Under the pieces are notes generated by a model, which made no database searches, was not told the DNA's origin, and saw only the letters and a list, made by a program, of their open reading frames with translations. The translations under genes and the position numbers were made by a program. Positions 48,088 through 60,256 of a stretch of DNA of 64,000 bases are shown here, piece by piece. The first letter of the stretch is position 1. Each line of letters begins with the position of its first letter. This stretch comes from Hippasteria phrygiana (lineage: Eukaryota > Echinodermata > Asteroidea > Valvatida > Goniasteridae): contig JAZGUH010000255.1 in NCBI GenBank assembly GCA_037893225.1, positions 62,001-126,000 of the forward strand, in the 5' to 3' direction.

Positions 48088-50427
48088 GTGTGAAAATTAC
48101 TGGATTTGGTCAATATCCCATTCAATTATGAACAGGGAAAGGTGGGGCGTTCATCTGAAAATGTGGCAAACGTTAAGCAGTCACAATGCAGTAAACGGAA
48201 GAACGCACACAGAGTTCACAGAAGGAAATTTGTTGCGAGGTTTGAATTTTCTCGAAGAGTTCTAACGCTGTGAAGCTGGCGTTGGTCTGAAATTGTTGCG
48301 CTATATCTAAGCTACCCATACGTGTAAAAATTACTGGATTTGGTCAATATACCATTCAATTATGAACAGGGAAAGGAGGGGCGTTCATCTGAACATTTGG
48401 CAAACGTAAAGCAGTCACAATGCAGTAAACGGGAGAACGCACACAGAGTTCATGGGAAAAAATTTGTTGCGAGGTTTGAATTTTCTCGAAGAGTTCTCAC
48501 GCTATAAAGCTGGCGATGGTCTCAAATTGTTGCGCTAGATCTAAGCTACCCATACGTGTGAAAATTACTGGATTTGGTCAATATCCCATTCAATTATGAA
48601 CAGGGAAAGGAGGGTCGTTCATCTGAAAATGTGGCAAACGTTAAGCAGTCACAATGCAGTAAAGGGAAGAACGCACACAGAGTTCACAGAAAGAAATTTG
48701 TTGCGAGGTTTGAATTTTCTCGAATAGTTCTAACGCTGTGAAGCTGGCGATGGTCTCAAATTGTTGCGCTAGATCTAAGCTACCCATACGTGTGAAAATT
48801 ACCGGATTTGGTCAATATCCCATTCGATTATGAACAGGGAAAGGAGGGGCGTTCATCTGAACATTTGGCAAACGTTAAGCAGTCACAATGCAGTAAACGG
48901 GAGAACGCACACAGAGTTGATGGGAAAAAATTTGTTGCGAGGTTTGAATTTTCTCGAAGAGTTCTCACGCTATAAAGCTGGCGATGGTCTCAAATTGTTG
49001 CGCTAGATCTAAGCTACCCATACGTGTGAAAATTATTGGATTTGGTCAATATCCCATTCGATTATGAACAGGGAAAGGAGGGGCGTTCATCTGAAAATGT
49101 GGCAAACGTTAAGCAGTCACAATGCAGTAAACGGGAGAACGCACACAGAGTTCACGGAAAGAAATTTGTTGCGAGGTTTGAATTTTCTCGAAGAGTTCTA
49201 ACGCTGTGAAGCTGCCGATGGTCTCAAATTGTTGCGCTAGATCTAAGCTACCCATACGTGTGAAAATTGCTGGATTTGGTCAATATCCCATTACATTATG
49301 AACAGGGAAAGGAGGGGCGTTCATCTGAAAATGTGGCAAACGTTAAGCAGCCACAATGCAGCAAACAGGGGAACGCACACAGAGTTCACGGGAAAAAATT
49401 TGTTGCGAGGTTTGAATTTTCTCGAAGAGTTCTAACGCTGTGAAGCTGGCGATGGTCTCAAATTGTTGCGCTAGATCTAAGCTACCCATACGTGTGAAAA
49501 TTACTGGATTTGGTCAATATCCCATTCAATTATGAACAGGGAAAGGAGGGGCGTTCATCTGAAAATGTGGCAAACGTTAAGCAGTCACAATGCAGTAAAC
49601 GGAAGAACGCACACAGAGTTCACAGAAGGAAATTTGTTGCGAGGTTTGAATTTTCTCGAAGAGTTCTAACGCTGTGAAGCTGGCGTTGGTCTGAAATTGT
49701 TGCGCTATATCTAAGCTACCCATACGTGTAAAAATTACTGGATTTGGTCAATATACCATTCAATTATGAACAGGGAAAGGAGGGGCGTTCATCTGAACAT
49801 TTGGCAAACGTAAAGCAGTCACAATGCAGTAAACGGGAGAACGCACACAGAGTTCATGGGAAAAAATTTGTTGCGAGGTTTGAATTTTCTCGAAGAGTTC
49901 TCACGCTATAAAGCTGGCGATGGTCTCAAATTGTTGCGCTAGATCTAAGCTACCCATACGTGTGAAAATTACTGGATTTGGTCAATATCCCATTCAATTA
50001 TGAACAGGGAAAGGAGGGTCGTTCATCTGAAAATGTGGCAAACGTTAAGCAGTCACAATGCAGTAAAGGGAAGAACGCACACAGAGTTCACAGAAAGAAA
50101 TTTGTTGCGAGGTTTGAATTTTCTCGAATAGTTCTAACGCTGTGAAGCTGGCGATGGTCTCAAATTGTTGCGCTAGATCTAAGCTACCCATACGTGTGAA
50201 AATTACCGGATTTGGTCAATATCCCATTCGATTATGAACAGGGAAAGGAGGGGCGTTCATCTGAAAATGTGGCAAACGTTAAGCAGTCACAATGCAGTAA
50301 ACGGGAGAACGCACACAGAGTTCACGGAAAGAAATTTGTTGCGAGGTTTGAATTTTCTCGAAGAGTTCTAACGCTGTGAAGCTGCCGATGGTCTCAAATT
50401 GTTGCGCTAGATCTAAGCTACCCATAC
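48088..50427 (+). repeat. 10-mer super-unit of domain 3 (2,340 bp), copy 1
   Basis: Order d-e-f-g-b-c-d-e-f-b. Markers: AACGTAAAGCAG in e (48322 and 49726), GAGTTGATGGG in g (48790), ATTATTGG in b (49024), and AGGTGGGGCG in d (48088). The same ten-unit order and most markers recur at 54875 and 57215. Confidence 0.78.
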
Positions 50428-53002
50428 GTGTGAAAATTGCTGGATTTGGTCAATATCCCATTCAATTATGAACAGGGAAAGGAGGGGCGTTCATCTGAAA
50501 ATGTGGCAAACGTTAAGCAGTCACAATGCAGTAAACAGAAAAACGCACACAGAGTTCACAGAAGGAAATTTGTTGCGAGGTTTGAATTTTCTCGAAGAGT
50601 TCTAACGCTGTGAAGCTGGCGTTGGTCTGAAATTGTTGCGCTATATCTAAGCTACCCATACGTGTAAAAATTACTGGATTTGGTCAATATACCATTCAAT
50701 TATGAACAGGGAAAGGAGGGGCGTTCATCTGAACATTTGGCAAACGTTAAGCAGTCACAATGCAGTAAACGGGAGAACGCACACAGAGTTCAGGGGAAAA
50801 AATTTGTTGCGAGGTTTGAATTTTCTCGAAGAGTTCTCACGCTATAAAGCTGGCGATGGTCTCAAATTGTTGCGCTAGATCTAAGCTACCCATACGTGTG
50901 AAAATTACTGGATTTGGTCAATATCCCATTCAATTATGAACAGGGAAAGGAGGGTCGTTCATCTGAAAATGTGGCAAACGTTAAGCAGTCACAATGCAGT
51001 AAACGGGAGAACGCACACAGAGTTCACGGAAAGAAATTTGTTGCGAGGTTTGAATTTTCTCGAACAGTTCTAACGCTGTGAAGCTGCCGATGGTCTCAAA
51101 TTGTTGCGCTAGATCTAAGCTACCCATACGTGTGAAAATTGCTGGATTTGGTCAATATCCCATTACATTATGAACAGGGAAAGGAGGGGCGTTCATCTGA
51201 AAATGTGGCAAACGTTAAGCAGCCACAATGCAGCAAACAGGGGAACGCACACAGAGTTCACGGGAAAAAATTTGTTGCGAGGTTTGAATTTTCTCGAAGA
51301 GTTCTAACGCTGCGAAGCTCGCGATGGTCTCAAATTGTTGCGCTAGATCTAAGCTACCCATACGTGTGAAAATTACTGGATTTGGTCAATATCCCATTCA
51401 ATTATGAACAGGGAAAGGAGGGGCGTTCATCTGAAAATGTGGCAAACGTTAAGCAGTCACAATGCAGTAAACGGAAGAACGCACACAGAGTTCACAGAAG
51501 GAAATTTGTTGCGAGGTTTGAATTTTCTCGAAGAGTTCTAACGCTGTGAAGCTGGCGTTGGTCTGAAATTGTTGCGCTATATCTAAGCTACCCATACGTG
51601 TACAAATTACTGGATTTGGTCAATATACCATTCAATTATGAACAGGGAAAGGAGGGGCGTTCATCTGAACATTTGGCAAACGTTAAGCAGTCACAATGCA
51701 GTAAACGGGAGAACGCACACAGAGTTCATGGGAAAAAATTTGTTGCGAGGTTTGAATTTTCTCGAAGAGTTCTCACGCTATAAAGCTGGCGATGGTCTCA
51801 AATTGTTGCGCTAGATCTAAGCTACCCATACGTGTGAAAATTACTGGATTTGGTCAATATCCCATTCAATTATGAACAGGGAAAGGAGGGTCGTTCATCT
51901 GAAAATGTGGCAAACGTTAAGCAGTCACAATGCAGTAAACGGAAGAACGCACACAGAGTTCACAGAAAGAAATTTGTTGCGAGGTTTGAATTTTCTCGAA
52001 TAGTTCTAACGCTGTGAAGCTGGCGATGGTCTCAAATTGTTGCGCTAGATCTAAGCTACCCATACGTGTGAAAATTACCGGATTTGGTCAATATCCCATT
52101 CGATTATGAACAGGGAAAGGAGGGGCGTTCATCTGAACATTTGGCAAACGTTAAGCAGTCACAATGCAGTAAACGGGAGAACGCACACAGAGTTCATGGG
52201 AAAATATTTGTTGCGAGGTTTGAATTTTCTCGAAGAGTTCTCACGCTATAAAGCTGGCGATGGTCTCAAATTGTTGCGCTAGATCTAAGCTACCCATACG
52301 TGTGAAAATTGCTGGATTTGGTCAATATCCCATTCGATTATGAACAGGGAAAGGAGGGTCGTTCATCTGAAAATGTGGCAAACGTTAAGCAGTCACAATG
52401 CAGGTAAAGGGAAGAACGCACACAGAGTTCACAGAAAGAAATTTGTTGCGAGGTTTGAATTTTCTCGAATAGTTCTAACGCTGTGAAGCTGGCGATGGTC
52501 TCAAATTGTTGCGCTAGATCTAAGCTACCCATACGTGTGAAAATTACCGGATTTGGTCAATATCCCATTCGATTATGAACAGGGAAAGGAGGGGCGTTCA
52601 TCTGAACATTTGGCAAACGTTAAGCAGTCACAATGCAGTAAACGGGAGAACGCACACAGAGTTCATGGGAAAATATTTGTTGCGAGGTTTGAATTTTCTC
52701 GAAGAGTTCTCACGCTATAAAGCTGGCGATGGTCTCAAATTGTTGCGCTAGATCTAAGCTACCCATACGTGTGAAAATTGCTGGATTTGGTCAATATCCC
52801 ATTACATTATGAACAGGGAAAGGAGGGGCGTTCATCTGAAAATGTGGCAAACGTTAAGCAGCCACAATGCAGCAAACAGGGGAACGCACACAGAGTTCAC
52901 GGGAAAAAATTTGTTGCGAGGTTTGAATTTTCTCGAAGAGTTCTAACGCTGTGAAGCTGGCGATGGTCTCAAATTGTTGCGCTAGATCTAAGCTACCCAT
53001 AC
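50428..53002 (+). repeat. Second irregular segment, related to 45748-48087
   Basis: Unit order matches the earlier irregular segment at an offset of 4,680 bp (20 x 234) up to the CTGCGAAGCTCGCG c unit (46450 and 51130). It then matches at an offset of 5,148 bp (22 x 234) for the AAAATATTTG g unit and the TTGCTGG f variant (46918 and 47152 against 52066 and 52300). The two extra monomers here, mainly d and e (51364-51831), account for the shift. The earlier copy has a single f/d chimera at that place. Confidence 0.75.
52300..52534 (+). repeat. 235-bp monomer with GCAGGTAAAGGG insertion
   Basis: One extra G (GCAGGTAAAGGG, others GCAGTAAAGGG) makes this unit 235 bp; the next unit starts at 52535. 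The related f variant at 47152 lacks the insertion, so it arose after those copies separated, or it is a local base-calling error. Confidence 0.85.
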
Positions 53003-54874
53003 GTGTGAAAATTACTGGATTTGGTCAATATCCCATTCAATTATGAACAGGGAAAGGAGGGGCGTTCATCTGAAAATGTGGCAAACGTTAAGCAGTCACA
53101 ATGCAGTAAACGGAAGAACGCACACAGAGTTCACAGAAGGAAATTTGTTGCGAGGTTTGAATTTTCTCGAAGAGTTCTAACGCTGTGAAGCTGGCGTTGG
53201 TCTGAAATTGTTGCGCTATATCTAAGCTACCCATACGTGTAAAAATTACTGGATTTGGTCAATATACCATTCAATTATGAACAGGGAAAGGAGGGGCGTT
53301 CATCTGAACATTTGGCAAACGTAAAGCAGTCACAATGCAGTAAACGGGAGAACGCACACAGAGTTCATGGGAAAAAATTTGTTGCGAGGTTTGAATTTTC
53401 TCGAAGAGTTCTCACGCTATAAAGCTGGCGATGGTCTCAAATTGTTGCGCTAGATCTAAGCTACCCATACGTGTGAAAATTACTGGATTTGGTCAATATC
53501 CCATTCAATTATGAACAGGGAAAGGAGGGTCGTTCATCTGAAAATGTGGCAAACGTTAAGCAGTCACAATGCAGTAAAGGGAAGAACGCACACAGAGTTC
53601 ACAGAAAGAAATTTGTTGCGAGGTTTGAATTTTCTCGAATAGTTCTAACGCTGTGAAGCTGGCGATGGTCTCAAATTGTTGCGCTAGATCTAAGCTACCC
53701 ATACGTGTGAAAATTACCGGATTTGGTCAATATCCCATTCGATTATGAACAGGGAAAGGAGGGGCGTTCATCTGAACATTTGGCAAACGTTAAGCAGTCA
53801 CAATGCAGTAAACGGGAGAACGCACACAGAGTTGATGGGAAAAAATTTGTTGCGAGGTTTGAATTTTCTCGAAGAGTTCTCACGCTATAAAGCTGGCGAT
53901 GGTCTCAAATTGTTGCGCTAGATCTAAGCTACCCATACGTGTGAAAATTACTGGATTTGGTCAATATCCCATTCGATTATGAACAGGGAAAGGAGGGGCG
54001 TTCATCTGAAAATGTGGCAAACGTTAAGCAGTCACAATGCAGTAAACGGGAGAACGCACACAGAGTTCACGGAAAGAAATTTGTTGCGAGGTTTGAATTT
54101 TCTCGAAGAGTTCTAACGCTGTGAAGCTGCCGATGGTCTCAAATTGTTGCGCTAGATCTAAGCTACCCATACGTGTGAAAATTGCTGGATTTGGTCAATA
54201 TCCCATTACATTATGAACAGGGAAAGGAGGGGCGTTCATCTGAAAATGTGGCAAACGTTAAGCAGCCACAATGCAGCAAACAGGGGAACGCACACAGAGT
54301 TCACGGGAAAAAATTTGTTGCGAGGTTTGAATTTTCTCGAAGAGTTCTAACGCTGTGAAGCTGGCGATGGTCTCAAATTGTTGCGCTAGATCTAAGCTAC
54401 CCATACGTGTGAAAATTACTGGATTTGGTCAATATCCCATTCGATTATGAACAGGGAAAGGAGGGGCGTTCATCTGAAAATGTGGCAAACGTTAAGCAGT
54501 CACAATGCAGTAAACGGAAGAACGCACACAGAGTTCACAGAAGGAAATTTGTTGCGAGGTTTGAATTTTCTCGAAGAGTTCTAACGCTGTGAAGCTGGCG
54601 TTGGTCTGAAATTGTTGCGCTATATCTAAGCTACCCATACGTGTAAAAATTACTGGATTTGGTCAATATACCATTCAATTATGAACAGGGAAAGGAGGGG
54701 CGTTCATCTGAACATTTGGCAAACGTTAAGCAGTCACAATGCAGTAAACGGGAGAACGCACACAGAGTTCATGGGAAAAAATTTGTTGCGAGGTTTGAAT
54801 TTTCTCGAAGAGTTCTCACGCTGTGAAGCTGGCGATGGTCTCAAATTGTTGCGCTAGATCTAAGCTACCCATAC
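53003..54874 (+). repeat. Shortened super-unit of domain 3 (8-mer, 1,872 bp)
   Basis: Order d-e-f-g-b-c-d-e with AACGTAAAGCAG in e (53237) and GAGTTGATGGG in g (53705). The final f and b/h units of the 10-mer are missing. The last e unit (54641) ends CTGTGAAGC instead of CTATAAAGC, so the deletion or exchange point may lie in its tail. Confidence 0.75.
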
Positions 54875-57214
54875 GTGTGAAAATTACTGGATTTGGTCAA
54901 TATCCCATTCAATTATGAACAGGGAAAGGAGGGGCGTTCATCTGAAAATGTGGCAAACGTTAAGCAGTCACAATGCAGTAAACGGAAGAACGCACACAGA
55001 GTTCACAGAAGGAAATTTGTTGCGAGGTTTGAATTTTCTCGAAGAGTTCTAACGCTGTGAAGCTGGCGTTGGTCTGAAATTGTTGCGCTATATCTAAGCT
55101 ACCCATACGTGTAAAAATTACTGGATTTGGTCAATATACCATTCAATTATGAACAGGGAAAGGAGGGGCGTTCACCTGAACATTTGGCAAACGTAAAGCA
55201 GTCACAATGCAGTAAACGGGAGAACGCACACAGAGTTCATGGGAAAAAATTTGTTGCGAGGTTTGAATTTTCTCGAAGAGTTCTCACGCTATAAAGCTGG
55301 CGATGGTCTCAAATTGTTGCGCTAGATCTAAGCTACCCATACGTGTGAAAATTACTGGATTTGGTCAATATCCCATTCAATTATGAACAGGGAAAGGAGG
55401 GTCGTTCATCTGAAAATGTGGCAAACGTTAAGCAGTCACAATGCAGTAAAGGGAAGAACGCACACAGAGTTCACAGAAAGAAATTTGTTGCGAGGTTTGA
55501 ATTTTCTCGAATAGTTCTAACGCTGTGAAGCTGGCGATGGTCTCAAATTGTTGCGCTAGATCTAAGCTACCCATACGTGTGAAAATTACCGGATTTGGTC
55601 AATATCCCATTCGATTATGAACAGGGAAAGGAGGGGCGTTCATCTGAACATTTGGCAAACGTTAAGCAGTCACAATGCAGTAAACGGGAGAACGCACACA
55701 GAGTTGATGGGAAAAAATTTGTTGCGAGGTTTGAATTTTCTCGAAGAGTTCTCACGCTATAAAGCTGGCGATGGTCTCAAATTGTTGCGCTAGATCTAAG
55801 CTACCCATACGTGTGAAAATTACTGGATTTGGTCAATATCCCATTCGATTATGAACAGGGAAAGGAGGGGCGTTCATCTGAAAATGTGGCAAACGTTAAG
55901 CAGTCACAATGCAGTAAACGGGAGAACGCACACAGAGTTCACGGAAAGAAATTTGTTGCGAGGTTTGAATTTTCTCGAAGAGTTCTAACGCTGTGAAGCT
56001 GCCGATGGTCTCAAATTGTTGCGCTAGATCTAAGCTACCCATACGTGTGAAAATTGCTGGATTTGGTCAATATCCCATTACATTATGAACAGGGAAAGGA
56101 GGGGCGTTCATCTGAAAATGTGGCAAACGTTAAGCAGCCACAATGCAGCAAACAGGGGAACGCACACAGAGTTCACGGGAAAAAATTTGTTGCGAGGTTT
56201 GAATTTTCTCGAAGAGTTCTAACGCTGTGAAGCTGGCGATGGTCTCAAATTGTTGCGCTAGATCTAAGCTACCCATACGTGTGAAAATTACTGGATTTGG
56301 TCAATATCCCATTCGATTATGAACAGGGAAAGGAGGGGCGTTCATCTGAAAATGTGGCAAACGTTAAGCAGTCACAATGCAGTAAACGGAAGAACGCACA
56401 CAGAGTTCACAGAAGGAAATTTGTTGCGAGGTTTGAATTTTCTCGAAGAGTTCTAACGCTGTGAAGCTGGCGTTGGTCTGAAATTGTTGCGCTATATCTA
56501 AGCTACCCATACGTGTAAAAATTACTGGATTTGGTCAATATACCATTCAATTATGAACAGGGAAAGGAGGGGCGTTCATCTGAACATTTGGCAAACGTTA
56601 AGCAGTCACAATGCAGTAAACGGGAGAACGCACACAGAGTTCATGGGAAAAAATTTGTTGCGAGGTTTGAATTTTCTCGAAGAGTTCTCACGCTATAAAG
56701 CTGGCGATGGTCTCAAATTGTTGCGCTAGATCTAAGCTACCCATACGTGTGAAAATTACTGGATTTGGTCAATATCCCATTCAATTATGAACAGGGAAAG
56801 GAGGGTCGTTCATCTGAAAATGTGGCAAACGTTAAGCAGTCACAATGCAGTAAAGGGAAGAACGCACACAGAGTTCACAGAAAGAAATTTGTTGCGAGGT
56901 TTGAATTTTCTCGAATAGTTCTAACGCTGTGAAGCTGGCGATGGTCTCAAATTGTTGCGCTAGATCTAAGCTACCCATACGTGTGAAAATTACCGGATTT
57001 GGTCAATATCCCATTCGATTATGAACAGGGAAAGGAGGGGCGTTCATCTGAAAATGTGGCAAACGTTAAGCAGTCACAATGCAGTAAACGGGAGAACGCA
57101 CACAGAGTTCACGGGAAAAAATTTGTTGCGAGGTTTGAATTTTCTCGAAGAGTTCTAACGCTGTGAAGCTGGCGATGGTCTCAAATTGTTGCGCTAGATC
57201 TAAGCTACCCATAC
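54875..57214 (+). repeat. 10-mer super-unit of domain 3 (2,340 bp), copy 2
   Basis: Order d-e-f-g-b-c-d-e-f-h. AACGTAAAGCAG (e at 55109) and GAGTTGATGGG (g at 55577) lie 2,340 bp before their counterparts at 57449 and 57917. The last unit (56981) has the b head but CACGGGAAAAAATTTG and CTGGCGATGG, so it differs from the last unit of copy 3. CACCTGAACATTTG in the 55109 unit is private to this copy. Confidence 0.82.
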
Positions 57215-59554
57215 GTGTGAAAATTACTGGATTTGGTCAATATCCCATTCGATTATGAACAGGGAAAGGAGGGGCGTTCATCTGAAAATGTGGCAAACGT
57301 TAAGCAGTCACAATGCAGTAAACGGAAGAACGCACACAGAGTTCACAGAAGGAAATTTGTTGCGAGGTTTGAATTTTCTCGAAGAGTTCTAACGCTGTGA
57401 AGCTGGCGTTGGTCTGAAATTGTTGCGCTATATCTAAGCTACCCATACGTGTAAAAATTACTGGATTTGGTCAATATACCATTCAATTATGAACAGGGAA
57501 AGGAGGGGCGTTCATCTGAACATTTGGCAAACGTAAAGCAGTCACAATGCAGTAAACGGGAGAACGCACACAGAGTTCATGGGAAAAAATTTGTTGCGAG
57601 GTTTGAATTTTCTCGAAGAGTTCTCACGCTATAAAGCTGGCGATGGTCTCAAATTGTTGCGCTAGATCTAAGCTACCCATACGTGTGAAAATTACTGGAT
57701 TTGGTCAATATCCCATTCAATTATGAACAGGGAAAGGAGGGTCGTTCATCTGAAAATGTGGCAAACGTTAAGCAGTCACAATGCAGTAAAGGGAAGAACG
57801 CACACAGAGTTCACAGAAAGAAATTTGTTGCGAGGTTTGAATTTTCTCGAATAGTTCTAACGCTGTGAAGCTGGCGATGGTCTCAAATTGTTGCGCTAGA
57901 TCTAAGCTACCCATACGTGTGAAAATTACCGGATTTGGTCAATATCCCATTCGATTATGAACAGGGAAAGGAGGGGCGTTCATCTGAACATTTGGCAAAC
58001 GTTAAGCAGTCACAATGCAGTAAACGGGAGAACGCACACAGAGTTGATGGGAAAAAATTTGTTGCGAGGTTTGAATTTTCTCGAAGAGTTCTCACGCTAT
58101 AAAGCTGGCGATGGTCTCAAATTGTTGCGCTAGATCTAAGCTACCCATACGTGTGAAAATTACTGGATTTGGTCAATATCCCATTCGATTATGAACAGGG
58201 AAAGGAGGGGCGTTCATCTGAAAATGTGGCAAACGTTAAGCAGTCACAATGCAGTAAACGGGAGAACGCACACAGAGTTCACGGAAAGAAATTTGTTGCG
58301 AGGTTTGAATTTTCTCGAAGAGTTCTAACGCTGTGAAGCTGCCGATGGTCTCAAATTGTTGCGCTAGATCTAAGCTACCCATACGTGTGAAAATTGCTGG
58401 ATTTGGTCAATATCCCATTACATTATGAACAGGGAAAGGAGGGGCGTTCATCTGAAAATGTGGCAAACGTTAAGCAGCCACAATGCAGCAAACAGGGGAA
58501 CGCACACAGAGTTCACGGGAAAAAATTTGTTGCGAGGTTTGAATTTTCTCGAAGAGTTCTAACGCTGTGAAGCTGGCGATGGTCTCAAATTGTTGCGCTA
58601 GATCTAAGCTACCCATACGTGTGAAAATTACTGGATTTGGTCAATATCCCATTCGATTATGAACAGGGAAAGGAGGGGCGTTCATCTGAAAATGTGGCAA
58701 ACGTTAAGCAGTCACAATGCAGTAAACGGAAGAACGCACACAGAGTTCACAGAAGGAAATTTGTTGCGAGGTTTGAATTTTCTCGAAGAGTTCTAACGCT
58801 GTGAAGCTGGCGTTGGTCTGAAATTGTTGCGCTATATCTAAGCTACCCATACGTGTAAAAATTACTGGATTTGGTCAATATACCATTCAATTATGAACAG
58901 GGAAAGGAGGGGCGTTCATCTGAACATTTGGCAAACGTTAAGCAGTCACAATGCAGTAAACGGGAGAACGCACACAGAGTTCATGGGAAAAAATTTGTTG
59001 CGAGGTTTGAATTTTCTCGAAGAGTTCTCACGCTATAAAGCTGGCGATGGTCTCAAATTGTTGCGCTAGATCTAAGCTACCCATACGTGTGAAAATTACT
59101 GGATTTGGTCAATATCCCATTCAATTATGAACAGGGAAAGGAGGGTCGTTCATCTGAAAATGTGGCAAACGTTAAGCAGTCACAATGCAGTAAAGGGAAG
59201 AACGCACACAGAGTTCACAGAAAGAAATTTGTTGCGAGGTTTGAATTTTCTCGAATAGTTCTAACGCTGTGAAGCTGGCGATGGTCTCAAATTGTTGCGC
59301 TAGATCTAAGCTACCCATACGTGTGAAAATTACCGGATTTGGTCAATATCCCATTCGATTATGAACAGGGAAAGGAGGGGCGTTCATCTGAAAATGTGGC
59401 AAACGTTAAGCAGTCACAATGCAGTAAACGGGAGAACGCACACAGAGTTCACGGAAAGAAATTTGTTGCGAGGTTTGAATTTTCTCGAAGAGTTCTAACG
59501 CTGTGAAGCTGCCGATGGTCTCAAATTGTTGCGCTAGATCTAAGCTACCCATAC
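57215..59554 (+). repeat. 10-mer super-unit of domain 3 (2,340 bp), copy 3
   Basis: Directly adjoins copy 2 and matches it unit for unit at an offset of 2,340 bp, ending in an ordinary b unit (59321). To the right the plain b-c-d-e-f-g order resumes. Confidence 0.82.
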
Positions 59555-60256
59555 GTGTGAAAATTGCTGGATTTGGTCAATATCCCATTACATTATGAAC
59601 AGGGAAAGGAGGGGCGTTCATCTGAAAATGTGGCAAACGTTAAGCAGCCACAATGCAGCAAACAGGGGAACGCACACAGAGTTCACGGGAAAAAATTTGT
59701 TGCGAGGTTTGAATTTTCTCGAAGAGTTCTAACGCTGTGAAGCTGGCGATGGTCTCAAATTGTTGCGCTAGATCTAAGCTACCCATACGTGTGAAAATTA
59801 CTGGATTTGGTCAATATCCCATTCGATTATGAACAGGGAAAGGAGGGGCGTTCATCTGAAAATGTGGCAAACGTTAAGCAGTCACAATGCAGTAAACGGA
59901 AGAACGCACACAGAGTTCACAGAAGGAAATTTGTTGCGAGGTTTGAATTTTCTCGAAGAGTTCTAACGCTGTGAAGCTGGCGTTGGTCTGAAATTGTTGC
60001 GCTATATCTAAGCTACCCATACGTGTAAAAATTACTGGATTTGGTCAATATACCATTCAATTATGAACAGGGAAAGGAGGGGCGTTCATCTGAACATTTG
60101 GCAAACGTTAAGCAGTCACAATGCAGTAAACGGGAGAACGCACACAGAGTTCATGGGAAACAATTTGTTGCGAGGTTTGAATTTTCTCGAAGAGTTCTCA
60201 CGCTATAAAGCTGGCGATGGTCTCAAATTGTTGCGCTAGATCTAAGCTACCCATAC

